From Pirellulaceae bacterium (GTDB lineage Bacteria > Planctomycetota > Planctomycetia > Pirellulales > Pirellulaceae), in assembly GCA_018402565.1 (NCBI GenBank), contig JAGYIQ010000012.1, positions 1 to 64,000 on the forward strand: a DNA stretch of 64,000 nt, given 5' to 3'. A program made the position numbers and the translations under genes. The notes beneath the pieces are model-generated. The model did not search any database. It saw only the letters and a list, made by a program, of their open reading frames with translations, and was not told where the DNA came from. Within the stretch, counting starts at the first letter, position 1, and each line of letters begins with the position of its first letter. Shown one piece after another: positions 51,916-60,885 of this stretch.

Positions 51916-52449
51916 TTAGTCGCGGCGAAGGCAGGCGATCATCAACCACGATTCCGCCACCAACCCGGTCAGATAGAAGGTGGAAATGTAGGCAAACCAA
52001 GAGTCCGGAGCCAGGGGAGCGGCGATTTGTCGCATGACAACCACCGTCGCCAAGGTACCGAACATGCGAATCATAATCGCCAGATAGAATTGCACCAGTA
52101 CCGAGGGCGAAGTCGTGGGCACCAACATCGGGGCGTAGCTGACCAGCACCCACGGCCAGGTACAGGCGGCCGCCGTGAACACCTGGGCCAAATGACTGCC
52201 GCCCAGCCCCGCGGCCACCGCCAACAGAGGCAACATCACGGCCACTTGAGCCAGCACCAGCCAGCCTAGGTCGGACCAAGTCCCCGGCCGCCGCCGAGCC
52301 ACCAAAACGGGCTTGCATCCCCCAGACGCACCGGCTGCAACCGAGCCGTCACACCCCGCGTCGGCGCGAGCTGCCGACCCGTCGCCCAGTCCGTGATCTT
52401 TACTTGGCCCGCCTGAATCAAGCGTTTCAAACGAGCGTCGGTCTTGCAT
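51916..52449 (-). CDS. AtpI/AtpR-like small membrane protein
   Basis: A 177-residue protein: about 55 hydrophilic residues (Gly/Asp/Ala-rich), then four hydrophobic helices (LGWLVLAQVAVMLPLLAVAA; TWPWVLVSYAPMLVPT; YLAIMIRMFGTLATVVV; FAYISTFYLTGLVAESWLMI). Position between AtpZ-like and atpB genes and the four-helix shape suggest AtpI, a c-ring assembly helper, though I see no diagnostic motif. Confidence 0.7.
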   Translation of the reverse strand: MQDRRSFETLDSGGPSKDHGLGDGSAARADAGCDGSVAAGASGGCKPVLVARRRPGTWSDLGWLVLAQVAVMLPLLAVAAGLGGSHLAQVFTAAACTWPWVLVSYAPMLVPTTSPSVLVQFYLAIMIRMFGTLATVVVMRQIAAPLAPDSWFAYISTFYLTGLVAESWLMIACLRRD

Positions 52450-52579
52450 CGGTGCTGAAATAAATCGACCCTTCTCGCTCCAACTTGCGCCCCAACCTAC
52501 CGTTCGCTACGCCACCCTCAGGGCAAACGACTGCCCCCAAACCTCCGTCTCCCACCGCCGCCAGCCACGCAACCTCGAC

Positions 52580-52891
52580 TCACTTTCGCTCGCCCGATTG
52601 ACCTCGGCGGGCCGCCTGCTCCCGGGTTCGCTGCTCCAGCCACTGCGTCAATCGCCACAACTGCCACCCGCCGCTCAGCATGCCAAAGGCACAGCCCGCC
52701 AACAAGCCGAATGGCAGAAAAGCCCCGCCTCGGTACGCCGCCAGCCCCACGTCTAGGCCATACCCCATCAACACGGGCAGGCTCATGGCGAAGGCCACGA
52801 CCAAAATCCGCTGCGAAACCAGGATCCCCTCGCTCAGCCAGGACAGGCTGGGACGACCCTCCGACTCCTCGTCTTCAGCTTGAACACCCAT
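52580..52891 (-). CDS. AtpZ-like F0F1 assembly protein
   Basis: A 103-residue protein with two hydrophobic helices and the motif GYGLDVGLAAYRGGAFLPFG, close to the GYWLDxxLG pattern of AtpZ (DUF/AtpI-family gene 1 protein), and a charged tail (EQRTREQAARRGQSGERK). First gene of the ATP synthase operon; the promoter is expected in 52892-53050. Confidence 0.8.
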   Translation of the reverse strand: MGVQAEDEESEGRPSLSWLSEGILVSQRILVVAFAMSLPVLMGYGLDVGLAAYRGGAFLPFGLLAGCAFGMLSGGWQLWRLTQWLEQRTREQAARRGQSGERK

Positions 52892-53052
52892 CGAAACCCT
52901 CGCTCGCTACCACCAGTCCCCGCGATCACCAACCCCCGGCCCGATCATACTCCGCCCGCCCCTCGCCGGGTATTGCCTTCCGCAGGCTCGCAACGACCGC
53001 GCCGCTTGATCACCCGCTCGGCGCTACTTACGAGGCTCTCTGATGCACGGAA

Positions 53053-53547
53053 TCAATCACCCGCACGGCGAAACGCATGCATTCGCGACAAATCCTCGGC
53101 ACCCGCGTCCAACCGAGCTTGATTAAAGTCAGTGGCCCTGGCCATTGGCACCAAGTAATCATCGCCTTCAAGGTGGATGATCCATAACGTATCAAAAATA
53201 GTCTCTGGGTTTTCAGCGACGGGATGCCCCAACGTCAATCGCGGACCGACCCGAAAAGCCGTGGTTTGCCATTCGCCCCAAGCTGATTGAAACTCCACCA
53301 GGTAGGTGTCCGCGATACTTGTCGAGAGCACCTTCAGGCTACAACGGTTCCGCACGCCCCCACGCTGCCACGCGCCCCTCAAGTCCACATCACTGGATAG
53401 CAGATTCGATTCAGCCAACTCGACGTCCGGCCCAGCCCGCCAACTTGCCAATTCCTCGTGAACGTCCCAACTCTGACGGTCTTGCAGACTTGGTAGAACC
53501 AGCCCCAGCAGCACTAGGATAATCGCCACGATAACAAGGCACTCCAT
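53053..53547 (-). CDS. hypothetical single-helix membrane protein, pseudopilin-like
   Basis: A 164-residue protein starting MECLVIVAIILVLLGLVLPSL. The N-terminal hydrophobic helix with a Glu close to its start resembles type II pseudopilins, but the peptidase motif is not canonical. The rest is soluble (IADTYLVEFQSAWGEWQTTA). A TTG at 53574 would add nine residues (MRLPVHLSH). It diverges from the next gene with almost no spacer. Confidence 0.6.
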   Translation of the reverse strand: MECLVIVAIILVLLGLVLPSLQDRQSWDVHEELASWRAGPDVELAESNLLSSDVDLRGAWQRGGVRNRCSLKVLSTSIADTYLVEFQSAWGEWQTTAFRVGPRLTLGHPVAENPETIFDTLWIIHLEGDDYLVPMARATDFNQARLDAGAEDLSRMHAFRRAGD

Positions 53548-53588
53548 ATGACTTAGATGAACTGGAAGTCGCAAAACAATACTCCTGA

Positions 53589-54062
53589 TTGCTGGCAGCT
53601 TGTACCCTAACAGACGAAGACCTCAGAGATATTCTGCGTTGGGCGACTGACGAGGGCTTCGACATCATGGGCGACCAATACGTCGCGGCCGATGATACAT
53701 CAATTTACGCGACTCGGTCCATTGGACTCAAAGCCTGGCAATTGGCAGACACTCGCTGGAAGGATCTGCCGCGTGAATTTACTGTGGAGTCGCTTAAGGC
53801 TGAGGGGCGTGACGTCGTTGGGGAGTGGCTACTCTATCGCGACCCCGACTCGGATCGCCTTGTCACCGATCGGATCGCTCCATTTTTGTTTGTGACTCGT
53901 GAAGGCACCCCCGGCGTGCTGTATGTTGGAGTCCCCGTCGTGGACGACTCACTGCAACCCGGAGGCTACGCAGGAGGTGATTCTGAAATCATGCCAATCG
54001 GTTTCGAACAAGGGCGACGGTTTGGGTTTGAAGAATTCTGGTCAAAAACGCCCTCGAACTGA
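53589..54062 (+). CDS. hypothetical protein, possibly 5'-truncated
   Basis: A 157-residue frame from TTG (MLAACTLTDEDLRDILRWA). An in-frame TGA directly precedes it. LAAC looks like a lipobox without a preceding hydrophobic signal, suggesting loss of the 5' end; a later ATG at 53667 (MGDQYVAADDTS) is also possible. Downstream features: YATRSIGLKAWQL, VTREGTPGVLYVGVPVV. No family assigned. Confidence 0.55.
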   Translation: MLAACTLTDEDLRDILRWATDEGFDIMGDQYVAADDTSIYATRSIGLKAWQLADTRWKDLPREFTVESLKAEGRDVVGEWLLYRDPDSDRLVTDRIAPFLFVTREGTPGVLYVGVPVVDDSLQPGGYAGGDSEIMPIGFEQGRRFGFEEFWSKTPSN

Positions 54063-54103
54063 GCAAACCGGGTGCTAATGCACTGCGGCTGATTTTCTCT
54101 GCC

Positions 54104-56401
54104 TCAATCCCGAGGCCCGGGGGGCACCGTGCGGAGGAAGTGGTTGGTGATCATTTGATAAAGATGCCGAGTCGTATTCTCGCCCTCGCGGATCGCATGC
54201 GTACGATTCGGGTAGGCGAACATCGAAAACTGCTTGTTGTGCTTGATCAATTCGTTGATCAATAACTCGGTCGTCTGGTAGTGGCAGTTGTCGTCCCCAG
54301 TCCCATGTATCAGCAGCAGCTCGCCCTCCAGTCGCTCGGCAAAGGTCAGCGGCGAGCCCAACCGGTAGCCTTCGGCATTGTCGTCTGGCAAGCCCATGTA
54401 TCGCTCTTGATAGATCGTGTCGTAATACAGTTGATTAGGAACTGGAGCCACTGAAACTCCCGCGGCATAGATCTCTGGATATCGGAACAAGGCATTGAGC
54501 GTCATCGATCCGCCGCCGCTCCATCCCCACACACCCACTCGCTGCGCATCCACGTACGGTCGTTCTCGCAGTACCGACTTCACCGCCGCAGCTTGGTCAG
54601 CTGACGCCAGTATCCCAATCTGGCGATAAATGCTCTTGCGCCACTCGCGGCCACGCGGGGCCGGTGTGCCGCGATTGTCAAAGCTCATCACGACGTATCC
54701 CTGCTGAGCCAGCAGGCTGTGCCACAACATCTGGTCCCCACCCCAACGGTCCACGACCGTTTGCCCGGCCGGTTCGCCGTAAACGTACACCAACAACGGA
54801 TACTTCCGCGTGGGATCCAAATTCGGTGGCAAGATGCACCACGCATCCAGCTCGATCCCGTCACCAATGTCGACTCGAAAGAACTCTCGTGGCGGTAAGT
54901 GCATGTCCTCTATCTGACTGCGCAGCCCCGCATTCGCCTCGACGACGACCTGCGTCGCGTGATCGCTCAACCGGACGACCTCGGTGGTCGGCGGTGAACG
55001 GAACTGAGACGCCGTGAGCAATGCCATCTGGCGATCCGGCGACAGAACGTACCGATGCGTTCCCTCTCGATCCGCCGCTGTCACTCGCTGCAGTTGGCTA
55101 CCATCAAAATGCACTCGATAGAGATACAACTGAGTGGGATTGGCCGGCGAGGCAGAAAAGTAGATCCACTGAGCGGCTTGGTCGACGCCTACCAGCTCCA
55201 CAACATCAAATTCACCCGTTGTGACCTGTCGGATCGATTTGTCTTCGAGTGACACCAGGTAAATGTGTTGCCAGCCATCGCGTTCACTCAACCAGGCAAA
55301 CTGCGAACGATCGGCCAGCCAATGCAGTGTGTCGTGCACATCGATCCAAGCCGCGTCTTGTTCCGCCAGGACCACATCCACTTGCGATTTGGTCACATCC
55401 GCCAGATACACGACCAACCGATTCTGCAGCCGATTCAGTTGCTGGATCACCAAGTCCGTTTCATTGACCCATTCCATCCGCGGCAAATAGTTGTCGCGCT
55501 GATCGCCCGGAATCGGCACCCAGGTCGTCGTCAGGCTGGCCAAGTCAATCACGCCGATTCGAGCGGCCGGATTGATCGTACCGACTTTGGGATAAGGAAT
55601 GAACTGAATTTGCGGGTAGAGTGTGGCGGTGTTGTTGACCAACGGAAACGACTGGATTCCCGCCGCATCGATTTCCCAAAAAGCGATGCGTTGGCCATCG
55701 GGACTGAACCGAAAGCCGTCTCGGATCGAAAACTCCTCCTCATAGGCCCAATCGAACGTACCGTTGATCTTCGTGGGTGACCCGGTATCGGTCAGCCGGG
55801 TAATCGTGCCGTCGGCCAACGCTTGGATGTACAGATCGTTCTGATAGACGTAGGCGACTTGGCTGGCGTCCGGCGAGAATTTGGCGAACATCAGCGACGA
55901 CGCGCTTGCCTCTCCGCCAAGTTTCGCGAGGGACTTCGACTCCATGTCCAACACCCAATAATCACCTCGTGTGTTGTACCGCCAAACTCGCTGGGTGTTT
56001 GTAAAGACCAGCAACTTGGTCTTGTCGTGTGACCATTGGTAGGAATCGATAGGGAGTGGCTTGTCGGCGCCCGCTGGCGTGAGCATCTCATGGGACACCA
56101 GCACCTGTTCGACATCGGGGTTGGTCAGATCGATGCGTACAATCGACGAATAACCGGAATCGGCGTCCGTTTGGACTCGTTCGAATCCCTTGCTATCGCT
56201 CTGCCATTGTCCCACAAACGATTCGGCGCGGAATCCTGGAGGGTTGAATATCGAGTCAATTGTGAGGGCCGTCGCTGTTTGTGGCGTTGCCGTTTGACCC
56301 TCGCGCGGCTCCTGGCTCTGTGTCATACCGCATGGACAAATGGCCGGCAGCGCGAACGCAAATAGAAAAATGGCTACAAAGAAAGGAAGTCGTAATTTCA
56401 T
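54104..56401 (-). CDS. dipeptidyl-peptidase IV-like serine peptidase (S9 family)
   Basis: A 765-residue secreted peptidase with a signal peptide (MKLRLPFFVAIFLFAFALP). The N-terminal two thirds form a beta propeller (DPPIV_N), including FSPDGQRIAFWEIDAAGIQ and EEEFSIRDGF, the latter resembling the Glu-containing substrate motif. The C-terminal hydrolase has GWSGGGSMTLN (Ser), GTGDDNCHYQ (Asp) and NRTHAIREG (His). Cleaves X-Pro dipeptides in known members. Start at 56401 gives the signal peptide; upstream sequence belongs to a family A repeat. Confidence 0.93.
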   Translation of the reverse strand: MKLRLPFFVAIFLFAFALPAICPCGMTQSQEPREGQTATPQTATALTIDSIFNPPGFRAESFVGQWQSDSKGFERVQTDADSGYSSIVRIDLTNPDVEQVLVSHEMLTPAGADKPLPIDSYQWSHDKTKLLVFTNTQRVWRYNTRGDYWVLDMESKSLAKLGGEASASSLMFAKFSPDASQVAYVYQNDLYIQALADGTITRLTDTGSPTKINGTFDWAYEEEFSIRDGFRFSPDGQRIAFWEIDAAGIQSFPLVNNTATLYPQIQFIPYPKVGTINPAARIGVIDLASLTTTWVPIPGDQRDNYLPRMEWVNETDLVIQQLNRLQNRLVVYLADVTKSQVDVVLAEQDAAWIDVHDTLHWLADRSQFAWLSERDGWQHIYLVSLEDKSIRQVTTGEFDVVELVGVDQAAQWIYFSASPANPTQLYLYRVHFDGSQLQRVTAADREGTHRYVLSPDRQMALLTASQFRSPPTTEVVRLSDHATQVVVEANAGLRSQIEDMHLPPREFFRVDIGDGIELDAWCILPPNLDPTRKYPLLVYVYGEPAGQTVVDRWGGDQMLWHSLLAQQGYVVMSFDNRGTPAPRGREWRKSIYRQIGILASADQAAAVKSVLRERPYVDAQRVGVWGWSGGGSMTLNALFRYPEIYAAGVSVAPVPNQLYYDTIYQERYMGLPDDNAEGYRLGSPLTFAERLEGELLLIHGTGDDNCHYQTTELLINELIKHNKQFSMFAYPNRTHAIREGENTTRHLYQMITNHFLRTVPPGPRD

Positions 56402-56460
56402 CAGGCCAAATCCAACGGTAGGAGGACAGGTATTTGCTGGTTCGAATCGGGTCGCTGGTG

Positions 56461-56620
56461 CTAGAGGTGCGGTAAAGGGGTCAGGCGTCAATTGTGCGAA
56501 GCACCCGTAGGGCCGTTCCGGCAATTGACGCCTGGGGTGTGGTAAAGGGGTCAGGCGTCAATTGTGCGAAGCACCCGTAGGGCCGTTCCGGCAATTGACG
56601 CCTGACCCCTTTACCACACC
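56461..56620. repeat. family A core, two tandem copies, without inverted ends
   Basis: Two 70-bp units (GTGCGGTAAAGGGGTCAGG at 56467 and GTGTGGTAAAGGGGTCAGG at 56537), the second completed by the inverted half (GACGCCTGACCCCTTTACC), so it forms a long hairpin. CTAG is present at 56461-56464 but the TGCTTTGTCA terminus is missing. It lies about 60 bp upstream of the peptidase start codon. Confidence 0.85.
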
Positions 56621-56832
56621 TCAATTGAAACATTTTGCGATACTCGGAACAACCGGTAGCGAGACCGTCGCCCCCATCCCATTCTGCAGCTTGCGGTTTT
56701 TTGCCGTTGTGCGCGTTTCGATGCAAAACTGGTTCAAACGTACAAGACGAAAAGTGATTCATCAGCTACGATCTGGTTGGGGGCGACCTTTCGCAATCGG
56801 TGTCCCTGCTGGGGAACGCCCAGGACAATGCC

Positions 56833-59800
56833 ATGATGATCAAACGGTTGGTGCGAATCGTAACTCTCGGTTTGTTGGCCATTGGGATACTCTCGACTGC
56901 GATTGCGACTGCTGCGCAGGACCGGCCTGGCGTGCCGGACTTTACTCAGGGTGCCAAGCTACCTCAAGATGCCAAGCACGATTGGAACCTTGGGCCGACG
57001 GGGCTGCGGGGCTGGATTTACTGCGACCGATTGGTGACGACCGACGCTCGGCAGATTCTGGTCACTCAAGTCGACCACGGCTCCCCCGCCGCAAACACTT
57101 TTCAAATTGGCGACGTGATTCTCGGTGTGGGCGGCAAGCCGTTCTCTTTCGATCCTCGCACGGAACTGGGCCAAGCGATCACAGCGTCCGAATCGAAGGC
57201 CGGTCGTGGCAAACTGGTACTCACTCGTTGGCGAGCAGGCAAGTTGACCGAGGTGGTGATCAAACTACGGGTGCAGGGTGACTACAGTGCAACGGCCCCC
57301 TTCGATTGTGACAAGTCGAAACGACTGTTCGAGCAAGGCTGCCAGGCGCTGGCGATGCGGATGTTGCAACCGGGCTATGCAGGCATGGACGCCATCCCTC
57401 GGTCGATCAACGCCCTCGGGCTGTTGGCCAGTGGCAATCGCAAGTACTTGCCACTCTTGAAGAGGGAAGCGGAGTGGGCCGCCAGTTATTCCAGCAAGTC
57501 GATGCAGACGTGGTACTACGGCTACTGCCTGTTGTTCTTGTCCGAATACGTTTTGGCGACGGGCGACGAGTCCGTACTGCCGGGCTTGCAGCGACTGGCG
57601 TTGGAGGCGGCCCAGGGGCAGAGTGCCGTGGGCTCCTGGGGCCATGGATTCGCCATCCCGGACGGTCGCTTGGGCGGGTACGGCATGATGAACTCGCCCG
57701 GAGTGGTGTTGACGATCAGTTTGGCGTTGGCACGCGAGGCCGGCGTGAAAGATGTGGCCGTTGCTGAAGCCATCGAACGCAGCGCCAAACTGTTGCGATT
57801 TTACATTGGCAAGGGCTCGATCCCGTACGGCGATCATCACCCCTGGCTGGAAGGTCACGAAGACAACGGCAAGTGCGGGATGGCGGCGGTTCTGTTCAAC
57901 GCGTTGGGTGAAGCCCAAGGTGCCGAGTTCTTTTCACGGATGAGTGTGGCGGCGCACGGACCGGAACGCGATTGCGGGCACTGCGGCAACTACTTTAACC
58001 TGTTCTGGGCCATGCCCAGTGTCGCGTTGTCGGGGCCCAATGCCTCCGGGGCGTGGATGAACGAATTTGGCGGTTGGTACTTTGATCTAGCACGTCGTTG
58101 GGACGGCAGTTACCCGCACCAAGGCCCTCCCGAGAACGGGCACGACAGCTTCCACAATTTTGATGCCACAGGCACCTACCTGTTGGCCTACGCCATGCCG
58201 CTGAAAAAGATTCGACTGACGGGCGCCGGCAAGTCCGTGGTCCCGAGCTTGGACACAACCGCCGCGGAATCTCTGATTGCCGATGGTCGTGGGTGGGACA
58301 ACAAAGACCGCCACAGCGCGTACGATCAATTCACTGTGGATCAACTCGTCGAACGATTGGGCAGTTGGTCGCCGATTGTCCGCGAGCGAGCCGCGCTGGC
58401 GGTGGGGCGTCGACCGAACGTGCCGGTTGAGACGATTGTCGCACTGCTCGATGCACCCAGTCTCGAGGCTCGGTACGGTGCGTGCCAGGCCCTGAGTAAG
58501 CTTGGCCAGCGGGGAGAGCCCGCGTTGGCAGCGTTGCAGCGCTGCCTGCAAGCGGGGGACCTGTGGCTGCGAGTCAGCGCGGCAGAAGCATTGGCCAAGA
58601 TCGGTCCGGCCGCCAAACCGACGGTCCCGAAGTTGTTGGAATTGTTGGCGGAAGTGGACCAAGCGAGTGATCCCCGTGGCATGCAACAACGTTATCTGAC
58701 GTTCGCCTTGTTCGAAGGCGACGGCATGCTGGGCGGGTCGCTGGAGGGCGTCGATCGTCAAGCACTCTACACGGCCGTGCGCGCGGGTTTGCAGAACCAG
58801 GACGGGCGGGCTCGGGGAAGTCTCAGTTCCGTCTACCGAAACCTCTCGGCCCAAGAAATCAAACCGTTGTTGCCGGCGATTTATCAGGCCATCATGGAAC
58901 CCGCCCCGAGCGGCGAGATGTTCGCGGATGGCATTCGCGTGGAAGGGCTGCGGCTGTTTGCCAAACACCGTATTGAGGAAGGGATCGAGGCATGCGTTCG
59001 ATACACTCGGCAACAGAACCCCTGGGCCAGCGAGATCCGAACGCCCGAACTGATGGAGATTCTGCTCAGTTACGGCACCCATGCGAAGGCCGTGATTCCC
59101 GAGCTTACTGAGTTGGCGAACTACTTCGAGAACGACGAGCCGGACTTCCCGCGGGAACTGATGAAACAAAAGGCCAAGTGCGTTCGCGATACCATTCGAG
59201 CAATCGAAGCGGCGACGGAGACGCCACAGCTGATGCGGCTGCCCAAGGACGAACGCTCGCCCAGGATCGTCAACATCATTAACTTTATCCGCCAATGTGA
59301 ACCGCGAATTGACTGGATTACTGAGGATGTGTTGTATGAAACCGTAGTCGAGCAGATCAAGCTGATGAAGCAACATCAGCTCAGGGGGACCTTTCTCGTG
59401 CAATACGATGCATTGATCGATCCTCGGTACCAGGCACTGTTGAAGTCGTTACCGGCCGAGCAGTTTGAAATTGGTGTTTGGTGGGAGATTCCGCAGCCGT
59501 TAGTCGAGCGGAGCGGCTACACATGGCGAGGACGGTACCCGTGGGACTGGCATGCTGACGTGGGGTTTGCCACTGGCTATTCGCCGGAAGAACGCGAAAA
59601 ACTTACAGATACCTACATGGCGGATTTCAAAGCTATCTTTGGTCGATATCCGAAATCAGTGGGCTCGTGGTTCATAGACGCGCACACGCTGCAATACATG
59701 GCGGAAAAATACGGCATTGAAGCCTCTTGTAACTGCAAGGATCAGGTCGGCACCGATGGCTATACCCTGTGGGGTGGTTATTGGAACCAGGGGTATTACC

Positions 59801-60834
59801 CCAGTAAGAAGAACGCTTACATGCCAGCCCAGAATGCGGAAAATCAAATTTCTGTGCCCATCTTCCGAATGCTTGGTAGCGATCCAATTCATCAGTACGA
59901 CAGCGGGCTGGGCACCGATCACCAACGAGTCATCTCGCTGGAGCCGGTCTACACGGCCGCCGGCGGAAATGCAGCCTGGTGCCAATGGTATTTTGATGCC
60001 TTTGTCGACGGCGCTGCCATGGATTACGCCTACACGCAGGTCGGTCAAGAAAACTCTTTCACTTGGAAACGGATGGAAAATGGGTTCAACATCCAGTTGC
60101 CACTCGTCGCCCGACTGCAAGCAGAGGGCAAGGTCGAGGTGCTGACGTTGGGGGAAACGGGCAGGTGGTTCAAAGATCGGTATCAGGTAACACCCCCCAC
60201 GGCGGTGACCGTCTTAAACGATTATTCGCCCAAGAACCAGAAAACCGTTTGGTTCAACTCCAGATTCTACCGCGTTAACCTCCTGTGGGATCAGGACACC
60301 GTGCGCTTTCGCGACATTCATCTTTTTGACGAAACCGTCGCCTCTGACTATCTGACCAAAAGGGGGACCTCCAGTCAGTGTTTTTTCCAGGCCTTACCCA
60401 TGGTCGATGGTTTTAACTGGAGCACCGCTCAATCCGTGGCAGGACTGAGATTCAAGACCGCGGGAGGGGTTGAGATCAAAGGCGGAACACCGACTGTGGA
60501 TGATCAAACGCCTGGTGAGCTGACAATCCGTTGGCCGACCGTGGCACCAACGGGCGAGATCGTTATGACCTTCAATGAAACCACCGTCCATTTGGAGGCA
60601 GTTGGCGACCTGAAAGACGACTGGCTGCTGGAGCTGACCCATTCTGAGGCGGCTGCATTGCCTTTCCGTGCCATCACGCCGGATCGTTTGGACTGTGTCT
60701 TCAAGGGCACCGCGTATTCCGTCTTAGCGTTGCAGGGCAAGTTTACAAATGAGTCCGAAAGCCCGTTTCAGATCCTCCCTGAACAGGGCAAGATCGAGTT
60801 GAATCTCGCTCGCCCACCCGCCGGAAGTGAATAA
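56833..60834 (+). CDS. PDZ - DUF6288 - HEAT-repeat - polysaccharide-deacetylase-like fusion protein
   Basis: A 1333-residue secreted protein with a signal peptide (IVTLGLLAIGILSTAIATAAQ). Order by eye: a PDZ-like domain (about 55-140, QVDHGSPAANTFQIGDVILG), a DUF6288-type alpha/alpha domain (about 155-465, with WYYGYCLLFLSEY and CGHCGNYFNLFW), HEAT-like repeats (about 500-780), then a deacetylase-like part (about 810-1190, TFLVQYDALIDPRYQ, YPWDWHADVGFATGYSPEE and SVGSWFIDAHTLQYMAE), and a C-terminal beta region. The first and last parts are normally separate proteins in my recollection. ATG at 56833 or 56836. Carbohydrate-related function inferred. Same strand as the SASA-type esterase, 51 bp away. 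Confidence 0.75.
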   Translation: MMIKRLVRIVTLGLLAIGILSTAIATAAQDRPGVPDFTQGAKLPQDAKHDWNLGPTGLRGWIYCDRLVTTDARQILVTQVDHGSPAANTFQIGDVILGVGGKPFSFDPRTELGQAITASESKAGRGKLVLTRWRAGKLTEVVIKLRVQGDYSATAPFDCDKSKRLFEQGCQALAMRMLQPGYAGMDAIPRSINALGLLASGNRKYLPLLKREAEWAASYSSKSMQTWYYGYCLLFLSEYVLATGDESVLPGLQRLALEAAQGQSAVGSWGHGFAIPDGRLGGYGMMNSPGVVLTISLALAREAGVKDVAVAEAIERSAKLLRFYIGKGSIPYGDHHPWLEGHEDNGKCGMAAVLFNALGEAQGAEFFSRMSVAAHGPERDCGHCGNYFNLFWAMPSVALSGPNASGAWMNEFGGWYFDLARRWDGSYPHQGPPENGHDSFHNFDATGTYLLAYAMPLKKIRLTGAGKSVVPSLDTTAAESLIADGRGWDNKDRHSAYDQFTVDQLVERLGSWSPIVRERAALAVGRRPNVPVETIVALLDAPSLEARYGACQALSKLGQRGEPALAALQRCLQAGDLWLRVSAAEALAKIGPAAKPTVPKLLELLAEVDQASDPRGMQQRYLTFALFEGDGMLGGSLEGVDRQALYTAVRAGLQNQDGRARGSLSSVYRNLSAQEIKPLLPAIYQAIMEPAPSGEMFADGIRVEGLRLFAKHRIEEGIEACVRYTRQQNPWASEIRTPELMEILLSYGTHAKAVIPELTELANYFENDEPDFPRELMKQKAKCVRDTIRAIEAATETPQLMRLPKDERSPRIVNIINFIRQCEPRIDWITEDVLYETVVEQIKLMKQHQLRGTFLVQYDALIDPRYQALLKSLPAEQFEIGVWWEIPQPLVERSGYTWRGRYPWDWHADVGFATGYSPEEREKLTDTYMADFKAIFGRYPKSVGSWFIDAHTLQYMAEKYGIEASCNCKDQVGTDGYTLWGGYWNQGYYPSKKNAYMPAQNAENQISVPIFRMLGSDPIHQYDSGLGTDHQRVISLEPVYTAAGGNAAWCQWYFDAFVDGAAMDYAYTQVGQENSFTWKRMENGFNIQLPLVARLQAEGKVEVLTLGETGRWFKDRYQVTPPTAVTVLNDYSPKNQKTVWFNSRFYRVNLLWDQDTVRFRDIHLFDETVASDYLTKRGTSSQCFFQALPMVDGFNWSTAQSVAGLRFKTAGGVEIKGGTPTVDDQTPGELTIRWPTVAPTGEIVMTFNETTVHLEAVGDLKDDWLLELTHSEAAALPFRAITPDRLDCVFKGTAYSVLALQGKFTNESESPFQILPEQGKIELNLARPPAGSE

Positions 60835-60885
60835 CACCATTGATGACGGTTCGAGTCGCAATCCGCTAAATCAAAGGACGATCAA

